DNA of 64,000 nucleotides from contig NW_004454177.1 of NCBI RefSeq assembly GCF_000283155.1, positions 9,429,462 through 9,493,461 on the forward strand, in the 5' to 3' direction. Shown here piece after piece: positions 33,331 to 44,985 of the stretch (position 1 is the first letter of the stretch; each line of letters begins with the position of its first letter). The translations under genes were made by a program, and so were the position numbers. The notes beneath the pieces are model-generated. The model did not search any database and had not been told where the DNA came from. It was given only the letters and a program-made list of their open reading frames with translations. This DNA is from Ceratotherium simum simum. Lineage: Eukaryota; Chordata; Mammalia; Perissodactyla; Rhinocerotidae.

Positions 33331-34314
33331 AAAATTGGGCATTTGCTTGTTCCAGAGCAGGTGGCTGTGATGCCAGCGTCTGAATATGGCTATGTCTGCC
33401 CTCAAGTGTGCCTGAGTCTAGTGTCTGAGCACCAGTGTGGGCTTTTGTGCCTCTCTGACAGCGTGTCCGTGATGCTGGTGTCTGACCACGTGGGGGTCCT
33501 GTGCCTGAGTGGGTGGCTGCATGGGGTGAGTGAGCTAGGGTTAAACTCATACCCCTGGCACAGACTCAAGAAGCAAAGGGTCCTGTCAATCTCTCTCATG
33601 TTCTCAAGAGTCAGAGAGGATGATTTACAGCCTCTTTCTCCATTAGCCTAGTTCATACTCTGCTCCTGGGAAGTTCTTCCTGTTGTCTCACCTCAGTCCC
33701 CTCTTAAGAAGAGAAGAGTCTAGATTGAAAAAAAATACCAGTTTACCCATCAGCTCTGGTAGCAGCCTTAGGATCACTAAGTTCGCTGGGGGCTGCAGCA
33801 CCCAAAGCTGCCTGGAGGGGCCTGGCCATTTTCTTCAGGCTGGGCACTCCATCAGACCCTCGATGAAGTGGCTTGGAAGGGAGAAGAGCCAGCGCCAGCA
33901 CAATTAAATTAATTTCCAGCAGCTGCATGGGATTAAAATTACCCACTTCTCTCTGGTCTCTGTCTAATGTTCCTGAAAACAATCTCCTGATCCTCTCCTT
34001 CTCATTTCTCTTCCTCGTGGTCACAGCTCTTGGTAAATTGACTCCTGATGGTTCTGCCCTTCCTCCCCCTCGGCTTGGCTGGAGTGCACAGTCCTGGTGA
34101 GACCTACTCCAGGTCTGACCGGCCTGAGCCTCCCCTTCCCAGACTTGCCAAGGGAGCTGGACAGGAGCAACATGGGGGAGGCAGGGCAGCATGACCCTCA
34201 AGAGTGGGACAGGCTATAATGGTGCCTCAGCCTTCACGAAGTTCCTGGGGGACGTGCACTCCCATGCCTGTCCTTTCAGGGAGCAGAGGAAAAACAATCC
34301 CTATATCAGAACAT
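33331..34314. other. Intergenic DNA, no gene seen
   Basis: Unique sequence. 33370-33530 has an irregular repeat of GTGTCTGA/GTGCCTGAG-type words that keeps several frames open. No recognisable protein. Confidence 0.45.
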
Positions 34315-34545
34315 GCGCCGGACTTAGGGTCAAGGCTGTGGGCTCAAATACCTGTGCTTCCGTTAGCTAGCTCGTCTCCTCTCTGAGCCTTAGTCTTGCC
34401 TTCTGTAAGAAGAGAGAGAGAATATCTACTTTCCAGGTTGTCGTGAAAACTAAATGAGATAGTACGTAGAAAAATATATATATAACATATAGATAATAGA
34501 GCCTGACCCATGGTAGATGCTCATACATAATATTAATGACTACAG
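34315..34545 (+). mobile_element. MIR SINE
   Basis: Sense MIR: gctgtgggctcaaatacct, tctctgagccttagtcttgc, gttgtcgtgaaaactaaatg, ctgacccatggtagatgctc. Confidence 0.75.
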
Positions 34546-34745
34546 TAATAGCTAGCAGTTATTGAGTGCACATTACAGGACGAGCTTTTAAGCTTTTTGC
34601 AGGTACTGTTTAATCATCACAGCAATGCTTCGAGGCAAATCCTTTCATCGTCCCCATTTACAAATGGGGAGGATGAAGTAGAGAGGTCTTGGGAAACGTG
34701 CCCAAAGACACGCAGCTAGTTGGCAGGGGCCTGGAAAGTGAACAG
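34546..34745 (-). mobile_element. MIR SINE, head to head with previous
   Basis: Antisense MIR: tattgagtgcacattacagg, ccatttacaaatggggagg, agacacgcagctagttggc. Confidence 0.75.
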
Positions 34746-34840
34746 TGAGCTCTGGGAGTCTGATGACACATCCTGAGAAGATGTCACCAGGTTGTACACA
34801 TGCTTAGGCGTGGTGTTTGCTTGTGCCTGTGCATGTGGGA

Positions 34841-34859
34841 ACACACACACACACACACA
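34841..34859. repeat. Short (AC)n microsatellite
   Basis: A 19-bp pure AC run. Confidence 0.95.
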
Positions 34860-35784
34860 TTTGCACCTGCACCCTTCCTCCTAGAAGAGTTTCCCCAAGG
34901 GGGCCACCTCTTGGAGAAGCAAAGGGGAAACAAACTAGTCACTGCGACTAGTAGAAGAAAACTAGCAGGAAGGAAAGCCAAGTGCCTTTGGACAGAGGGA
35001 GAGGTTCCCGAGGAGCCAGCTGGACCGACAGGCTGAGGCAGTCGGCCACCCTCACCTCGAATTGTGAAGCAGGCGCCTGGGAATGGGAACAGGCTTCTTT
35101 TGACACTGTCCTCTCTGGGATTAGCCTGTTTCTTGCTAGGGACCCTGGGGCCCAGAAATAGAGCATGAGGGGCAGATCTCCTGGGGCTGCTATGCCACAG
35201 TCATCTCATCTCAAACCCTCATCCACTGATTCCAATGATGGGCCTCATCCTTTCTGTGCTTTGCATGTAATTGACACTTAATGGAATTTGTTTCATTTCG
35301 AGTTCTCCTCTGTCACATTCTGTTCCCTTCCTCTGCTGAGTGGAGCTGGGGGGTGGGGACTTAGACTAGGGACTTAGTTCTGCCATTTCCTGGCTGTATG
35401 CCTGTGGCCATGTCACCACCTTCTCTGGTCAGCTCTAAGGTCTCATCTGGCCTGACATTCTCAGTCTGTGATTCCAAGCCATGGTTGGGCGGAGGGTGGT
35501 GTGTGCAGGGGGGTCATTACATTTGTGAGCCCCAGTTGACAGTGTATCATCACAGCAGAGGAAATGGTGTGTGAAAGGGGCAGATCCCATTCTGGCTCTG
35601 TCCCAGCCCACGTGGTTCCATCTCAGGGTCAGAATCAGGATTTGGGGATGATGCAGTGTGGTTGTAGAGTTGGGAGCGGTCCACCCTCCCAAATGCCTCA
35701 AAGGGATAAAAGGAAATATCAGGGGAAAGAAAAGGGACAGCCCAAGAGAACTGTTCCTAATCACAGCTGTCCCCTGCATCGCAC

Positions 35785-36005
35785 TGCTGTGGGCCAGCTG
35801 CTGTCCTAGGCCCCTCGAGAGACCAACTCATTTAGTCCCTGGAACAACCCTGCGGGAGTGGGTACTAGTATGATCCCCATTTTACAGATGAAGACAGTGA
35901 GCCATAAAAAGGTTACACAGCTGGTAGATGGCAACACCAGGATTTGAAACTAGGGCGTCCAGCTCCAGTGTTTATGGTTTTAACTGTTACATTATGTTGC
36001 TTCCC
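35785..36005 (-). mobile_element. MIR SINE
   Basis: Antisense MIR: agctgctgtcctaggcccc, ccccattttacagatgaag, ttacacagctggtagatgg, aggatttgaaactagggc. Confidence 0.85.
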
Positions 36006-36739
36006 AAGGAGCATCTCCATGCAGGTCTAAGGAGTCATTTGGGAAAAGGTAAGTCACACAGTCCTCTCTGGAAGCTGCACTGGAATACTGCCCAGGCAGG
36101 CCTTCCATTTCAGAGGAAGGCCACGGCTGGGAAGTAAGGGGGCTCCTCACAGCTGGAGGACTTGCTTATTGCACACTGAAGAACTGGCAGAGTTTCTCCT
36201 CTCTTGAATTTTTGCTTACAGCCCCCAGGCATAGGGCTTGCACTCCCACATCCAGGGGATAAGGAAAAGTGAGGTGCTTTGCCCTCTCGAGATGGCTTTC
36301 TCGAGACTGGCCCTTTGAAGTGCAGCTCTCCCATCCTCCTGAGGTCTTCACTTCCAGCTCCAGCCACCCCCATGCCCACCCTCCGCAGTGAGAGGACTGG
36401 CAAGGCCTGGGCAGTAGACCATCTGCTCATCATAGGGCAACACTGGCCCCTGCATCACTTCCCAATTTCTGCTGAAAACACTGACTGAAGATAGCACTGG
36501 GAGACGAAGCCCTGAGGCAGGATTTGAGTAGAGAAGGCAGCCGCGCCCAGGTGGCTGAGCTGCGATAGACCCTGAGACAGGTGAATGCTGGGAGAATCCC
36601 AGTGCAGCTTCACCCCACCAGCGGCTTGCCCCCACGCCTTGGGGTGGTGCTGGCTGTCATTGGCCTCATGCCATGAAACTGGAGAAGTAAGAGGGGGAAG
36701 CTGAAAGTGAAAACAACCTCAAAAGAGAGCAGAGAGGAA

Positions 36740-37170
36740 GATGAGTGAAAGTCCTAGCTGATGCAAATATTGACATAACCATTACGAGAGTAAATAAAAC
36801 TCCCATTTATGTTATGCAAGTGCTATATTCTTTGAATACTTCTGTCTTGAGGAATTTTTTATTTCACCATAGAAGAAAAATGTTTTCATATTCTCTCCCG
36901 CCGCTCAGACCCAGAACCCAGGGAGGCCTCGTGCCCCCGAGAGCCATAATATTATTTGTTAACATTTTTATGATGCCAAATGGTCTGTGGGAGAACGGGC
37001 GCCACTCTTTAGCTGGGAAACCATATGGCACGACGAGTAATAAATAAGGTATTGTGATAGTTAATGAACCTAATTGCCAGCAAAGGCTTTAATATGGAGA
37101 CTGTGCTGCTGAGAATTTAGCACCACATTAGGGATGCTGCAGAGCGCCCCTGACTTCTGAGGCTTAATTT
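36740..37170. promoter_or_regulatory. Candidate AT-rich developmental enhancer
   Basis: This repeat-free block, about 22 kb upstream of the promoter, is packed with AT-type sites: GTTAATGAAC and CTAATTGCC near 37050-37078, ATATTATTTGTTAAC near 36948-36962, and TTTATGTTATGCAAG near 36806-36820. Several CpGs persist (CCCGCCGCTCAG at 36898). The look is typical of a deeply conserved enhancer, but conservation was not measured. Confidence 0.35.
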
Positions 37171-39044
37171 AAGTTCTATATTGCAAACTCCAGAAAATAA
37201 TTCCAAACCCTCCTGCTGGAAAAGCAACCTGCTGGTAGACTGTGATTATACCGAATTACTAAAATCGCAATCAATTTTATACACACAGTTAACCCTTGCC
37301 AGGGAGGACTCCCGGAGAGGAGAGGGATCAAGATTGCAGCCCATTCTACCTGTGGGCTGGACTGAGGAGGACAAGAGGCAGGAAAGGGTGGTGCCCAAAG
37401 AAAGGGACCAGAGCCAGGGGTCACGTTCCGCAAAGAGAGGAAGTGGAGGAGATGCCGATAGAAGACCTGGCCATAGGCATAGCCTGTTGGACTTCTCTAA
37501 TCCTGCAGGGTCCCCTTCTCTGTGAGACAAGAAGACAGAGGGTTTTGGAGAGAGGGGTCTGTGCCCAGCCACCACTCCCAGCAGCGGGAATCCCTGGCAG
37601 GAAAAGGAACTGAGCCATTGCTGCTATTATTCCATAAGTCAAGGTTATTAACTAGCGAAGATCAAATCGTGGCAGTCAAATAACCTTGCACTGTGTAAAA
37701 TGTAAATGCCGAACAGCTGCCGCTGAACTTTCAGTGGTGTCTGGAAGGTTCCTTGGGTGAGAGAAGCACACCGCAACGAGGAAGAGAGGAGTGAGGGGAA
37801 AGGCATTTCTTCTCGCCTCTTTTTGGAGCTTGCAACAAGCCTCGCTCACCCTCCAGCCCTGGCCAGGATGGAGGAGAATGGTCAGCCGCAGAAAGAGAGT
37901 CTCGTGGAGCAGGTCAAGCCAGATCTGGAAGGAGAGAACGCTTCAAGGCTGTGGCCCTCCCCAGGAGGTGCAGATCCGAGAGTACCTCTCATCCACCAGC
38001 CCACATGCCATGGCGATGCCCCGGGCTGAGGTTTGGAGAGCTCGGAAATGTCCTTTGCAGAAGAGCACTCTGAGGGAGGTGGGAAAGCTCATTAGGTGCT
38101 CCCTGGGCTAAGCCATTCTGCATTCAGAGAGAGGTGAATGGGGCAGGTTGAGAGGTGGGAGTGGGAATGGAAAATAAGGAATCTTCCCATAAGTCAAGAA
38201 GACAGTGGAAGAAGCTTAGGTCGGAGAAGCCAGCAAAGCCAAAAATATGCAGAAAAGTCTAGAAAGTCCTTGAGACCAGGTAGGAGGCAGAGGTAGGTCT
38301 GGCCCAAGATGTAAGACCCTGTAAGGGGTGACTGTGTGTGGCCATATGGCTCCTTCCCAAAGAGCTCAGGACAAAGCCCCTTTCCTGCTCTGGACGAGAG
38401 TCGCTTCAGCCTAATCTGGAATCTTGGGTAGACTCTGCAGTCCCAGCACTAGCGTTTATAGGAGAGAGGCCTCATGAGCCCTGGCATCAGAAGTTCTGTG
38501 CACACAGCAGAGTCCGAGGCTTGGGGGTGGGATGGAAGATGAGGCATTGCTGTAGGTGTTAAGCTTCCTGAAGACAGGAAACCTGTCTGAGTTTAGCAGT
38601 CAGCCTGCACACACCCAGGAACCTGAGTGAGATGGATATCAAAGGAGTAAACGCCACAGGTGACCAGGAGAGGACGCATGTCAGCCCGTGTCAATCCAAC
38701 CTGCCAGGCAGTCACTGTGGGTGACAGTTCCTCCAGGCAGCACTGGCAGGGTATAAAATCACCCTGGTCCACTAGGGAGGGAAGGGGCTAGCCTCACGTC
38801 AGCCCCACTCTTGGTACAGGACCATGCCTGCTGCCCTGGGCTTGTCTCAAAGCTGTGGTGCTCAGCTATGGCTGTGGTCCTGAAGTGGATGCTATCAGCT
38901 GCCTTGTCTGTAAGTCCTGCCTCCAGAGCTCAGGGGTAGGAGAAACTGAGCCCCAGAGGTTTTCCCAGCTCCTCCTGCCTATGGGGATGGGGAGAAGGAG
39001 GAAGGACCACAGGACTCTAACTCTGATGGAGCTTCAGAATTTAT
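37171..39044. other. Intergenic DNA, no gene seen
   Basis: Apart from the inverted-repeat element at 37640, this is unique G+C-moderate DNA. Open frames up to about 114 codons show no recognisable product. Confidence 0.5.
37640..37688. promoter_or_regulatory. Inverted pair of CAAGGTTATT sites
   Basis: CAAGGTTATT at 37640-37649 and its exact reverse complement AATAACCTTG at 37679-37688 flank 29 nt. TCAAGGTTA resembles an NR5A/ERR-type half-site. The surrounding 37620-37760 is repeat-free with retained CpGs. Confidence 0.35.
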
Positions 39045-39180
39045 TGGGGAGCTTTTAAAAACCACAGATACAGAGCTTTTAAAAACCCAACCCCAGAGAC
39101 TCCAATCCAGCAGATCCAAGGCATACCCCTGGCCCGAGGAGGTGTTTAAAGTTGCACAGGTGATCCTGAAGCAGAACTGG
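39045..39180. mobile_element. MER5-like fragment
   Basis: cccaaccccagagactccaa, gaggaggtgtttaaagttgc and acaggtgatcctgaagcag give the MER5 order in diverged form. Confidence 0.5.
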
Positions 39181-39479
39181 ATGGAGACCTACTTCCCTGG
39201 GGAGTTCTACCCCCTTGCCGTCGCCCTCACTCTGACTTCCCTCTCAGCTCCAGACTGTGGAAGGAGAAATGCCTACATTCTCCCAGGTAAGCAAGTGAGA
39301 GAACACAGAGATTCTGCTTAAACTGCAAGCAAGTTGTAGAAGCAAAAGGAAGGCATTCTGAACCCTAGGGAGGGTAACCACTGGGTCAAGGGCACAGGTG
39401 AGGTGGTTGAATTTTCACCTTTCGAGATTAGATAGATACGCATCTAGAGGCAGAGGGATGAACCAAATGGCCTTTAGAT

Positions 39480-39640
39480 CCAAATGGCTTTTGTAACCTT
39501 ATAAGTATTTCCATATTTATCAATAAGGAAAATGAAGGCCAGAAAGGTTCTGTGACTCTTACTCAGAAGGGCAGTGTTGGAGCTGACTAGAACCCAGGTG
39601 TCTTTTTGAGTGTGTGCTCTTTCTAGAACGGTTTGGTTCT
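39480..39640 (-). mobile_element. MIR-like fragment
   Basis: Antisense MIR: aaggaaaatgaaggccag, aaaggttctgtgactctta, agctgactagaacccaggtg. Confidence 0.55.
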
Positions 39641-39739
39641 TCTTCCTTCAAGTTGTGTGATCTGGGCACTGGGAAGATAAAACAGGAGCAAAAGAAAATC
39701 CAGGGTTCGTGTTCATGCGTTGGATAGAAGGGGGACAGA

Positions 39740-40065
39740 GGGACCCCTGAGGCGGTGTCCTGTTTTGAGAGTGTAAGATCTTGCAGGAGCTTGTCATCTA
39801 GTTGGAGAGATTCTTACAAAAGTATAAAGCCATTTATTAAGTATGCAAGTTAATATGAGCGTAGGGGTCATGGAAGGAAGGATCTTGTCAGAGAACGCTT
39901 CCTGGAAAGAGACTCAAAGCGATAAGTACTTACCATTAGTTGTGAATTGATCACCCTGCTCCATGCTAAAGGCTTTGGGAAAATCAAGGAAGGTGAACGA
40001 TACTGAGCCTGCCCACAGGGAGCTCTCTGTCTAGTTAGAGAAGCAGTATGCACATGAAGGCCTGG
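39740..40065 (-). mobile_element. LINE-2 fragment(s)
   Basis: Antisense L2 traces: ttgcaggagcttgtcatcta, agagaacgcttcctggaaag, and a second partial end with cccacagggagctctctgtc. Confidence 0.5.
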
Positions 40066-40689
40066 AGCATACCACAGTTAGCAGGCCGCTGAGTCCTGGC
40101 TGTGGGACCCAGACACTCCAGTGCTGTGGTCTCCTTGTGCGCCCTCACCTTCTCTAGATTCTGAGAAGTAGGGAAAGTTTGAGCAAGTTGGACCAAGACT
40201 CCTCGTGGCAAAGGAGGCTCACTGGGGATCCTGGGGAAAGAGGTCAAGGTCAGGAGGTGTTGAGGTACAGCTGGACACAGGCTCCTGAGCTGGCTTCTCC
40301 ATGCCACTGGGGCCTGTGGGCTGAGCCAATGGCCTCAATGACCCCAGCTCTCCCTCTCCCAACAGAAGGTGGTGGGAACCCACTGCGGGCCCAGAGCCCT
40401 GTCAGATCCGGCAAGTGCTGAGATGAAGAGCTACCGGGTGTGGATTTAGTACTGTACATAAATACACTTTACAATCACAGAGAAGGCTTTCTACTCTGAG
40501 GAGACCATTGAATATTTTATAGTGATGCAGATCAAGTGAAAAGAAGGAGAATAAATAAAAGGAAAGATAATTATTTGATGGAGTTCTCTTAGGATATGCC
40601 ACAGCAGGGAATACTTACAAAGAATACATATTACTGGAGACACACTGCTATTCAGGCATCAAACTAACCTATAAATTGTCAGAAGCGAG

Positions 40690-40960
40690 AATGGGAGGAA
40701 AGGAATGGGAGAGATTCGGGTGCCCATCACGCCATTAGCACTGGGTTCTGCACTCCACCTCGCTCGCAGCAGCTCTGTGCGCCAGCCACAGCAGAATCCC
40801 ACAGAAGGGAGACGCTGCCTAATAAATGTCTCTGGAAAATTACGACTGTACTGCTACAGTAAAAGGATGGCGCCGTTTATCTCAGCGCCATCTGCACAGG
40901 CTCATTTGTTGCTCCCGAGGCAGCCCACATGCACCCAGCAAGTTTGCAACTCTCCAAGAG
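40690..40960. promoter_or_regulatory. Candidate conserved element with YY1-like palindrome
   Basis: A repeat-free block with retained CpGs contains GATGGCGC (40866-40873) and its exact reverse complement GCGCCATC (40885-40892) 11 nt apart, resembling paired YY1-type ATGGCGCC sites. TAATAAATG and GCCATTAGCA are nearby. Confidence 0.33.
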
Positions 40961-41164
40961 TTGGACTGTTGTCTTCAGGAGGATGCTGGGGGACTTCGGG
41001 TGCTAATTCATCTCTTCTGGCTCTGGGCAGTCAGCAGGAGAGATGCTGGAAGAGGCCTGCAACTGGCACTGCTGGTCGCATGAGCCATCCACTACAACAT
41101 CAGACCTGGACCTCGGGGTAGGGATCAGGAGCCCAGCATCTGCCCCATGCAGGTGGAAAGGCAC

Positions 41165-41335
41165 ACAAGCCTCATTCATTGTTCATCCATTCCTTCCTCT
41201 ATTCAACTTGTATGTGCCAGGCACTGTGATGGACATTAGGGATACCTGCGTAGCTTGCTCGCACTTCCTGCAGGTTTTTAATTCAAATGTCATCTTCTCA
41301 ATGAGGGCTTCCCTGGGCACCCCCATCTAAAATTG
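41165..41335. mobile_element. Two LINE-2 end fragments
   Basis: An antisense L2 end (tgtatgtgccaggcactgtg, gacattagggatacc) abuts a sense L2 piece (attcaaatgtcatcttctca, atgagggcttccctgggc). Confidence 0.65.
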
Positions 41336-42699
41336 CAACCACCCCCTTGTGTAGCAGATGCCTCAGATCCCTTTGCCATTTCTGTGTGCATGGACTCAGG
41401 GGGAGTGTTCACGTCCAACACCCAGCACCTGTGTCTCTTTTTAGGAGGACTGCCTTCAGGCTGCCTGCTTTGCTGGAAGTGCCTGGGAATGAAGGTATAA
41501 CCTGACTCCCACCTCCACTGGGGGTAGCCCTTAACCAATGATTGATGGATACAAACCTATAAACCGTCCAGTCCCCTTGCCCCCAATGGCTACAACATTG
41601 GGATGCGTTCAGTATTGTTGAAACATAAAATACTGAGGAGGGGGAAGGTAGTTATAAAACTAGGAATATGCTACTGCTGCGTTGCACAGGGTCTGTTGGC
41701 TTTTAAAAGTGTGTGTAGAGCTCATTCCAATGACAGGCGAGAGGTGGCTTTGCTAAAAGCTGGTGGCTGAAAGGGACAAGTTACGGGTTTGCTGGGATAG
41801 AGCCACAGTCTCCGCTTGGACCTCAGTCTATTTTCCATCCTCCTGGAAGACACAAACTCCAGCATCTTGTGCAGTCTCAGAACAGCAGCAACCAAGCCCA
41901 TAAAGACCACGTTACTAAGAAGGCCTAAGACTCCTCCCTTCTCTTCTTCCATCAGCTCCTCTGCTGACACTGAAATGAAAACCTCTCTCTTCTCTTTTCT
42001 CTCTTCTCTCTTCCCCTCCCCTCCTCTCTCCTTCACACCCAGCCCAAGAACCTCAACTTACATATAAAAACCCACCTTTGCTGCCTGCAGGAAAAAGCAG
42101 TGCTGTTCTCTGTTATGTGCAGAAGCCCCTCTTAGACTTTGCTTTGGGACTCAGTTAAACTAGTTATGCCACTGATGGGGAATTGAAGCTGGGGAAATAG
42201 GGACCAGAGCATGATGAAGTTTGTTTGGGATTTTTTCAGTAGGCGATGCAAATATGGTGATGGTGTTCATCGGGGGATAGACCTTATGGAGCTGCAGCGG
42301 TGGGCAGAATGAACCAGCTGGAGCCCACACCAGAGGTGGGAAGTCCAGCGAGGAGGCCCTTGGAGTAATCTGGATGATTGTGTGGGGTGAGTGATGATGG
42401 TATACCCAGGAGCCTTGCAAGTAGCACTGGAGAGGCGGGAAGAGCTAACGGATATTCAGGAAGTCTAATAAACAGAATTTGGTGACTGATTATGTGTTTA
42501 CATGTGGGAAGGAGAAATCTGGGAGGAGAGCAGATGTTTGTGGGAAGGAGAAATGAAGGACAAGGCAGAAACTGAGAAAAAGAACTGGACAGAGAGGAGG
42601 GGCAAGGAGATAGTAAAAGGATTATAGAAAAACAGGATGACAGAGACCAAATGATGGAAAAGAAGCAGTCAGAGAGTCAACGAAACTCCTAAGGAGACT

Positions 42700-42905
42700 T
42701 CCTTTTTTTTTAACTTCTTATTTTAAACTAATTTTAGACTTACAGAAAAGTTGAAAAAATCATACAGAGAATTCCCACGTACCGCTCACCCAGCTTCCCC
42801 TAATGTTAACATTTCACGTAACCACAGCACCGTTATCAAAACCAAAACATCAACATTGGGACAATACTATTAACTACACTACAGACTTTCTTTGAATCTC
42901 ACCAT
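42700..42905. mobile_element. LINE-1-derived fragment
   Basis: The familiar segment tacagaaaagttgaaaaaat, acagagaattcccacgtacc, cttcccctaatgttaacatt and ttaactacactacagactt is an old L1-related repeat. Exact subfamily unknown. Confidence 0.55.
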
Positions 42906-43270
42906 TTTCCTAGTGAGATCTGGAGAGGGAGAAGCACAGACACACAGAAGAAGAGAGGGAGAATGAGGTTAGACAAAAGTACCCAAGTCTCTCTTCCTGG
43001 AGAAAGTTTACAGAGTCGTCCCATCAGAGCCTGAGGGCCTGGACCATCTTAGAGACATGTACCAGGTGCTGTATACTAGGTGCCTCGTAAGTGGCTATTT
43101 AATACATGAATGGATTCAAGTGCTTCAGGCACAGAACCAAAGTCATTACAATGAGTGTCCACAGACAACGAACCACACTCCTTGTTCTTTTGTATGCTTT
43201 CACAGTGTCCAGGATCTGCGGCCTACACCAACAGACATTTTCAAGAGGCCTAATGCCAAGGGGTTCTTTT

Positions 43271-43434
43271 TTTGGTGAGAAAGATTGGCCCTGAGCTAAC
43301 ATCCCTGCCAATCTTCCTCTGTTTTGTATGTGGGACGCCGCCACGCCACAGTCCACGTCCGGGATCTGAACCCATGAACCCCAGGCCACTGAAGCGGAGC
43401 ACACAAACTTAACCACTACACCACCGGGCCGGCC
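43271..43434 (-). mobile_element. ERE SINE, minus strand
   Basis: Reading the minus strand gives the GGGCCGGCCCGGTGGTG head, then the ERE body. It is flanked by 12-bp duplications AGGGGTTCTTTT (43259-43270) and AGGGCTTCTTTT (43440-43451), with one mismatch. The A tail is short and decayed. Confidence 0.88.
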
Positions 43435-43451
43435 CTCTGAGGGCTTCTTTT

Positions 43452-44604
43452 AATGTCAGGTTCTCAGCTTCATCCTTCAGAGAGATGTTCCTCTAATAGT
43501 GCACTTTGCTGAGCCTTTCTCCTTAAATGCCTACCTTGGGGGCACTGTCATGGCAGCCAGGATCTCAATCTGGCTCTCTTTGAGTTATAACTTAGGGGTT
43601 TAGGGCAAGTTTATTACTGTCATGCAGGAAGGTAAGGAGGCTTTTTACCCATCACTGGGGTGCTGAGCAACTTTGTCCCCTTAATTTGGCAAGGCAGCCT
43701 AGGGGTGGGTTCGTTAGCTTTTCCCCTCCTCGGCTCATCAAGCATGGAGGAAAGCCAGCCCCAGCAGAGAGCAGGTGTGTGAAACAGCAACCCAACTGGG
43801 GGTCTCAATGCCCCCTTCTCGGGCTGATTCCTAAAGCCTATAAAACAGCCCCATGGCCAAACCAGCCTGCTTCTATAACAATGACACATTCGAAGTCTGC
43901 TTTAACAAGGCCCATTTCTGTAGTTCTTTGTTGCATTAAGGGGGACAAATCTGCCATTTTGTCTCCTCTTGACTTGCGTGTTTTTATCCCTAGTGACTGG
44001 GAAGACCTTAGAGTCTCTTGAAGACCGATGGCAGCCTTTTTCCTCTGCCAGAGGAAAAGAAATGTAAAACTTGGATTAGCAGTAGAGAGCGGGGCAAAGC
44101 TGTCATGTGTCCCCAGCACCAAAGGACCAATGATTCCAGGCCAACATAGATAACCTTTGTTGGAACTCCTAGTCCATCTCAGAATAGACATTCTTTCTTC
44201 CCTTTTCTTTTTATCTTTTCCTTTTCTTTTTGGTGTAGGATGGGGGAAAGGAAGGGAAGGGACTGGGAACACCCATTAGCTGAGAGACATTTAGATAAAC
44301 TTAAATACAGTTACATGTCACACCCCTCCAGACACTAAGAGTGTGCCCTGTAAGGTACCCTCTCATCCTAGCCCTTAAAGACCTTCCCATGGTTCCCCCA
44401 AAAGTTAGATAACTCTGATCTTTCTCCCAACCCAGTGGAGAGAGGCATGGGAATAACAAACAGGAGAGAATTAATGACCTGAAACAATTGTTTTTAGATT
44501 TTTCATGTCCCCATATTTGACTCAACCCCCCAAATAATCACACATAGATCAACTTGCATCTTTTTCCCTAATAACAAGGATAAGAAAGAGCTGGCTTATA
44601 GAAA
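43452..44604. other. Intergenic DNA, no gene seen
   Basis: Unique sequence after the ERE. Frames of 111 and 144 codons at 43686-44021 (+) and 43838-44272 (-) overlap each other and lack any recognisable domain. 42906-43258 on the other side of the ERE is likewise plain. Confidence 0.5.
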
Positions 44605-44700
44605 CAGAAGGAATTCAGTTTAGCTATAGTGCCCAACACAGTGCTTGGCACATGGTAGGTGCTCAAAAATATATATTAACTGAATGAATGAATGAGTAGT
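44605..44700 (+). mobile_element. LINE-2 3' terminus
   Basis: cccaacacagtgcttggcac, atggtaggtgctcaaaa, ending in the tgaatgaatgaatga repeat typical of L2. Confidence 0.75.
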
Positions 44701-44714
44701 AGACACAGGGGAAG

Positions 44715-44985
44715 CTTTAATAACTGGGTGATATTGTAGAAAGAGCATTGGAATTAGAGAGAACTGGGTTCAGACTCTGAACCTACTCCTTCCCATGTGC
44801 CCTTGGGCAAGTTATGCAACCTGTCTCGGCTTCAGTTTTTCTCACTAATAAAAACAAAGATGAATAGCTCCACTCTTCAGTGCTATGGTGAAAAATAAAT
44901 AGAGAATGCGTGTGCTGGACAGCGTGCACAGCACAGAACCTGGCGTGCGGTGGATAATAAAGAGCAGCTATTTTGGCGATTGTTT
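44715..44985 (+). mobile_element. MIR SINE
   Basis: Sense MIR: gtagaaagagcattggaat, gggttcagactctgaacc, gcccttgggcaagttatgc, aacctgtctcggcttcag. Confidence 0.8.

Larger units (their letters stand above)
34746..36739. other. Intergenic DNA with MIR remnants, no gene seen
   Basis: 34860-35369 and 36006-36739 are unique with no gene. 35370-35475 holds a weak sense MIR (ttctgccatttcctggctg). A GRE-like GTCACATTCTGTTCC lies at 35312-35326, but the match is partial. The main MIR is listed separately. Confidence 0.5.
40066..42699. other. Intergenic DNA, no gene seen
   Basis: Apart from the candidate element at 40690-40960 and the L2 piece at 41165-41335, this is unique. 41975-42040 is a CT-rich polypyrimidine run. 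42480-42690 is purine-rich and may be a decayed L2. No coding evidence. Confidence 0.5.

Noticed and set aside
33370..33530. Degenerate GTGTCTGA/GTGCCTGAG word repeat suspected to be a coding repeat
   Set aside because: No fixed period, and the translated frames are not protein-like. It is probably just locally biased sequence.
35312..35326. Glucocorticoid response element GTCACATTCTGTTCC
   Set aside because: ZBTB16 is strongly glucocorticoid-induced, but only one half-site fits well. Chance matches of this quality are common in 64 kb.
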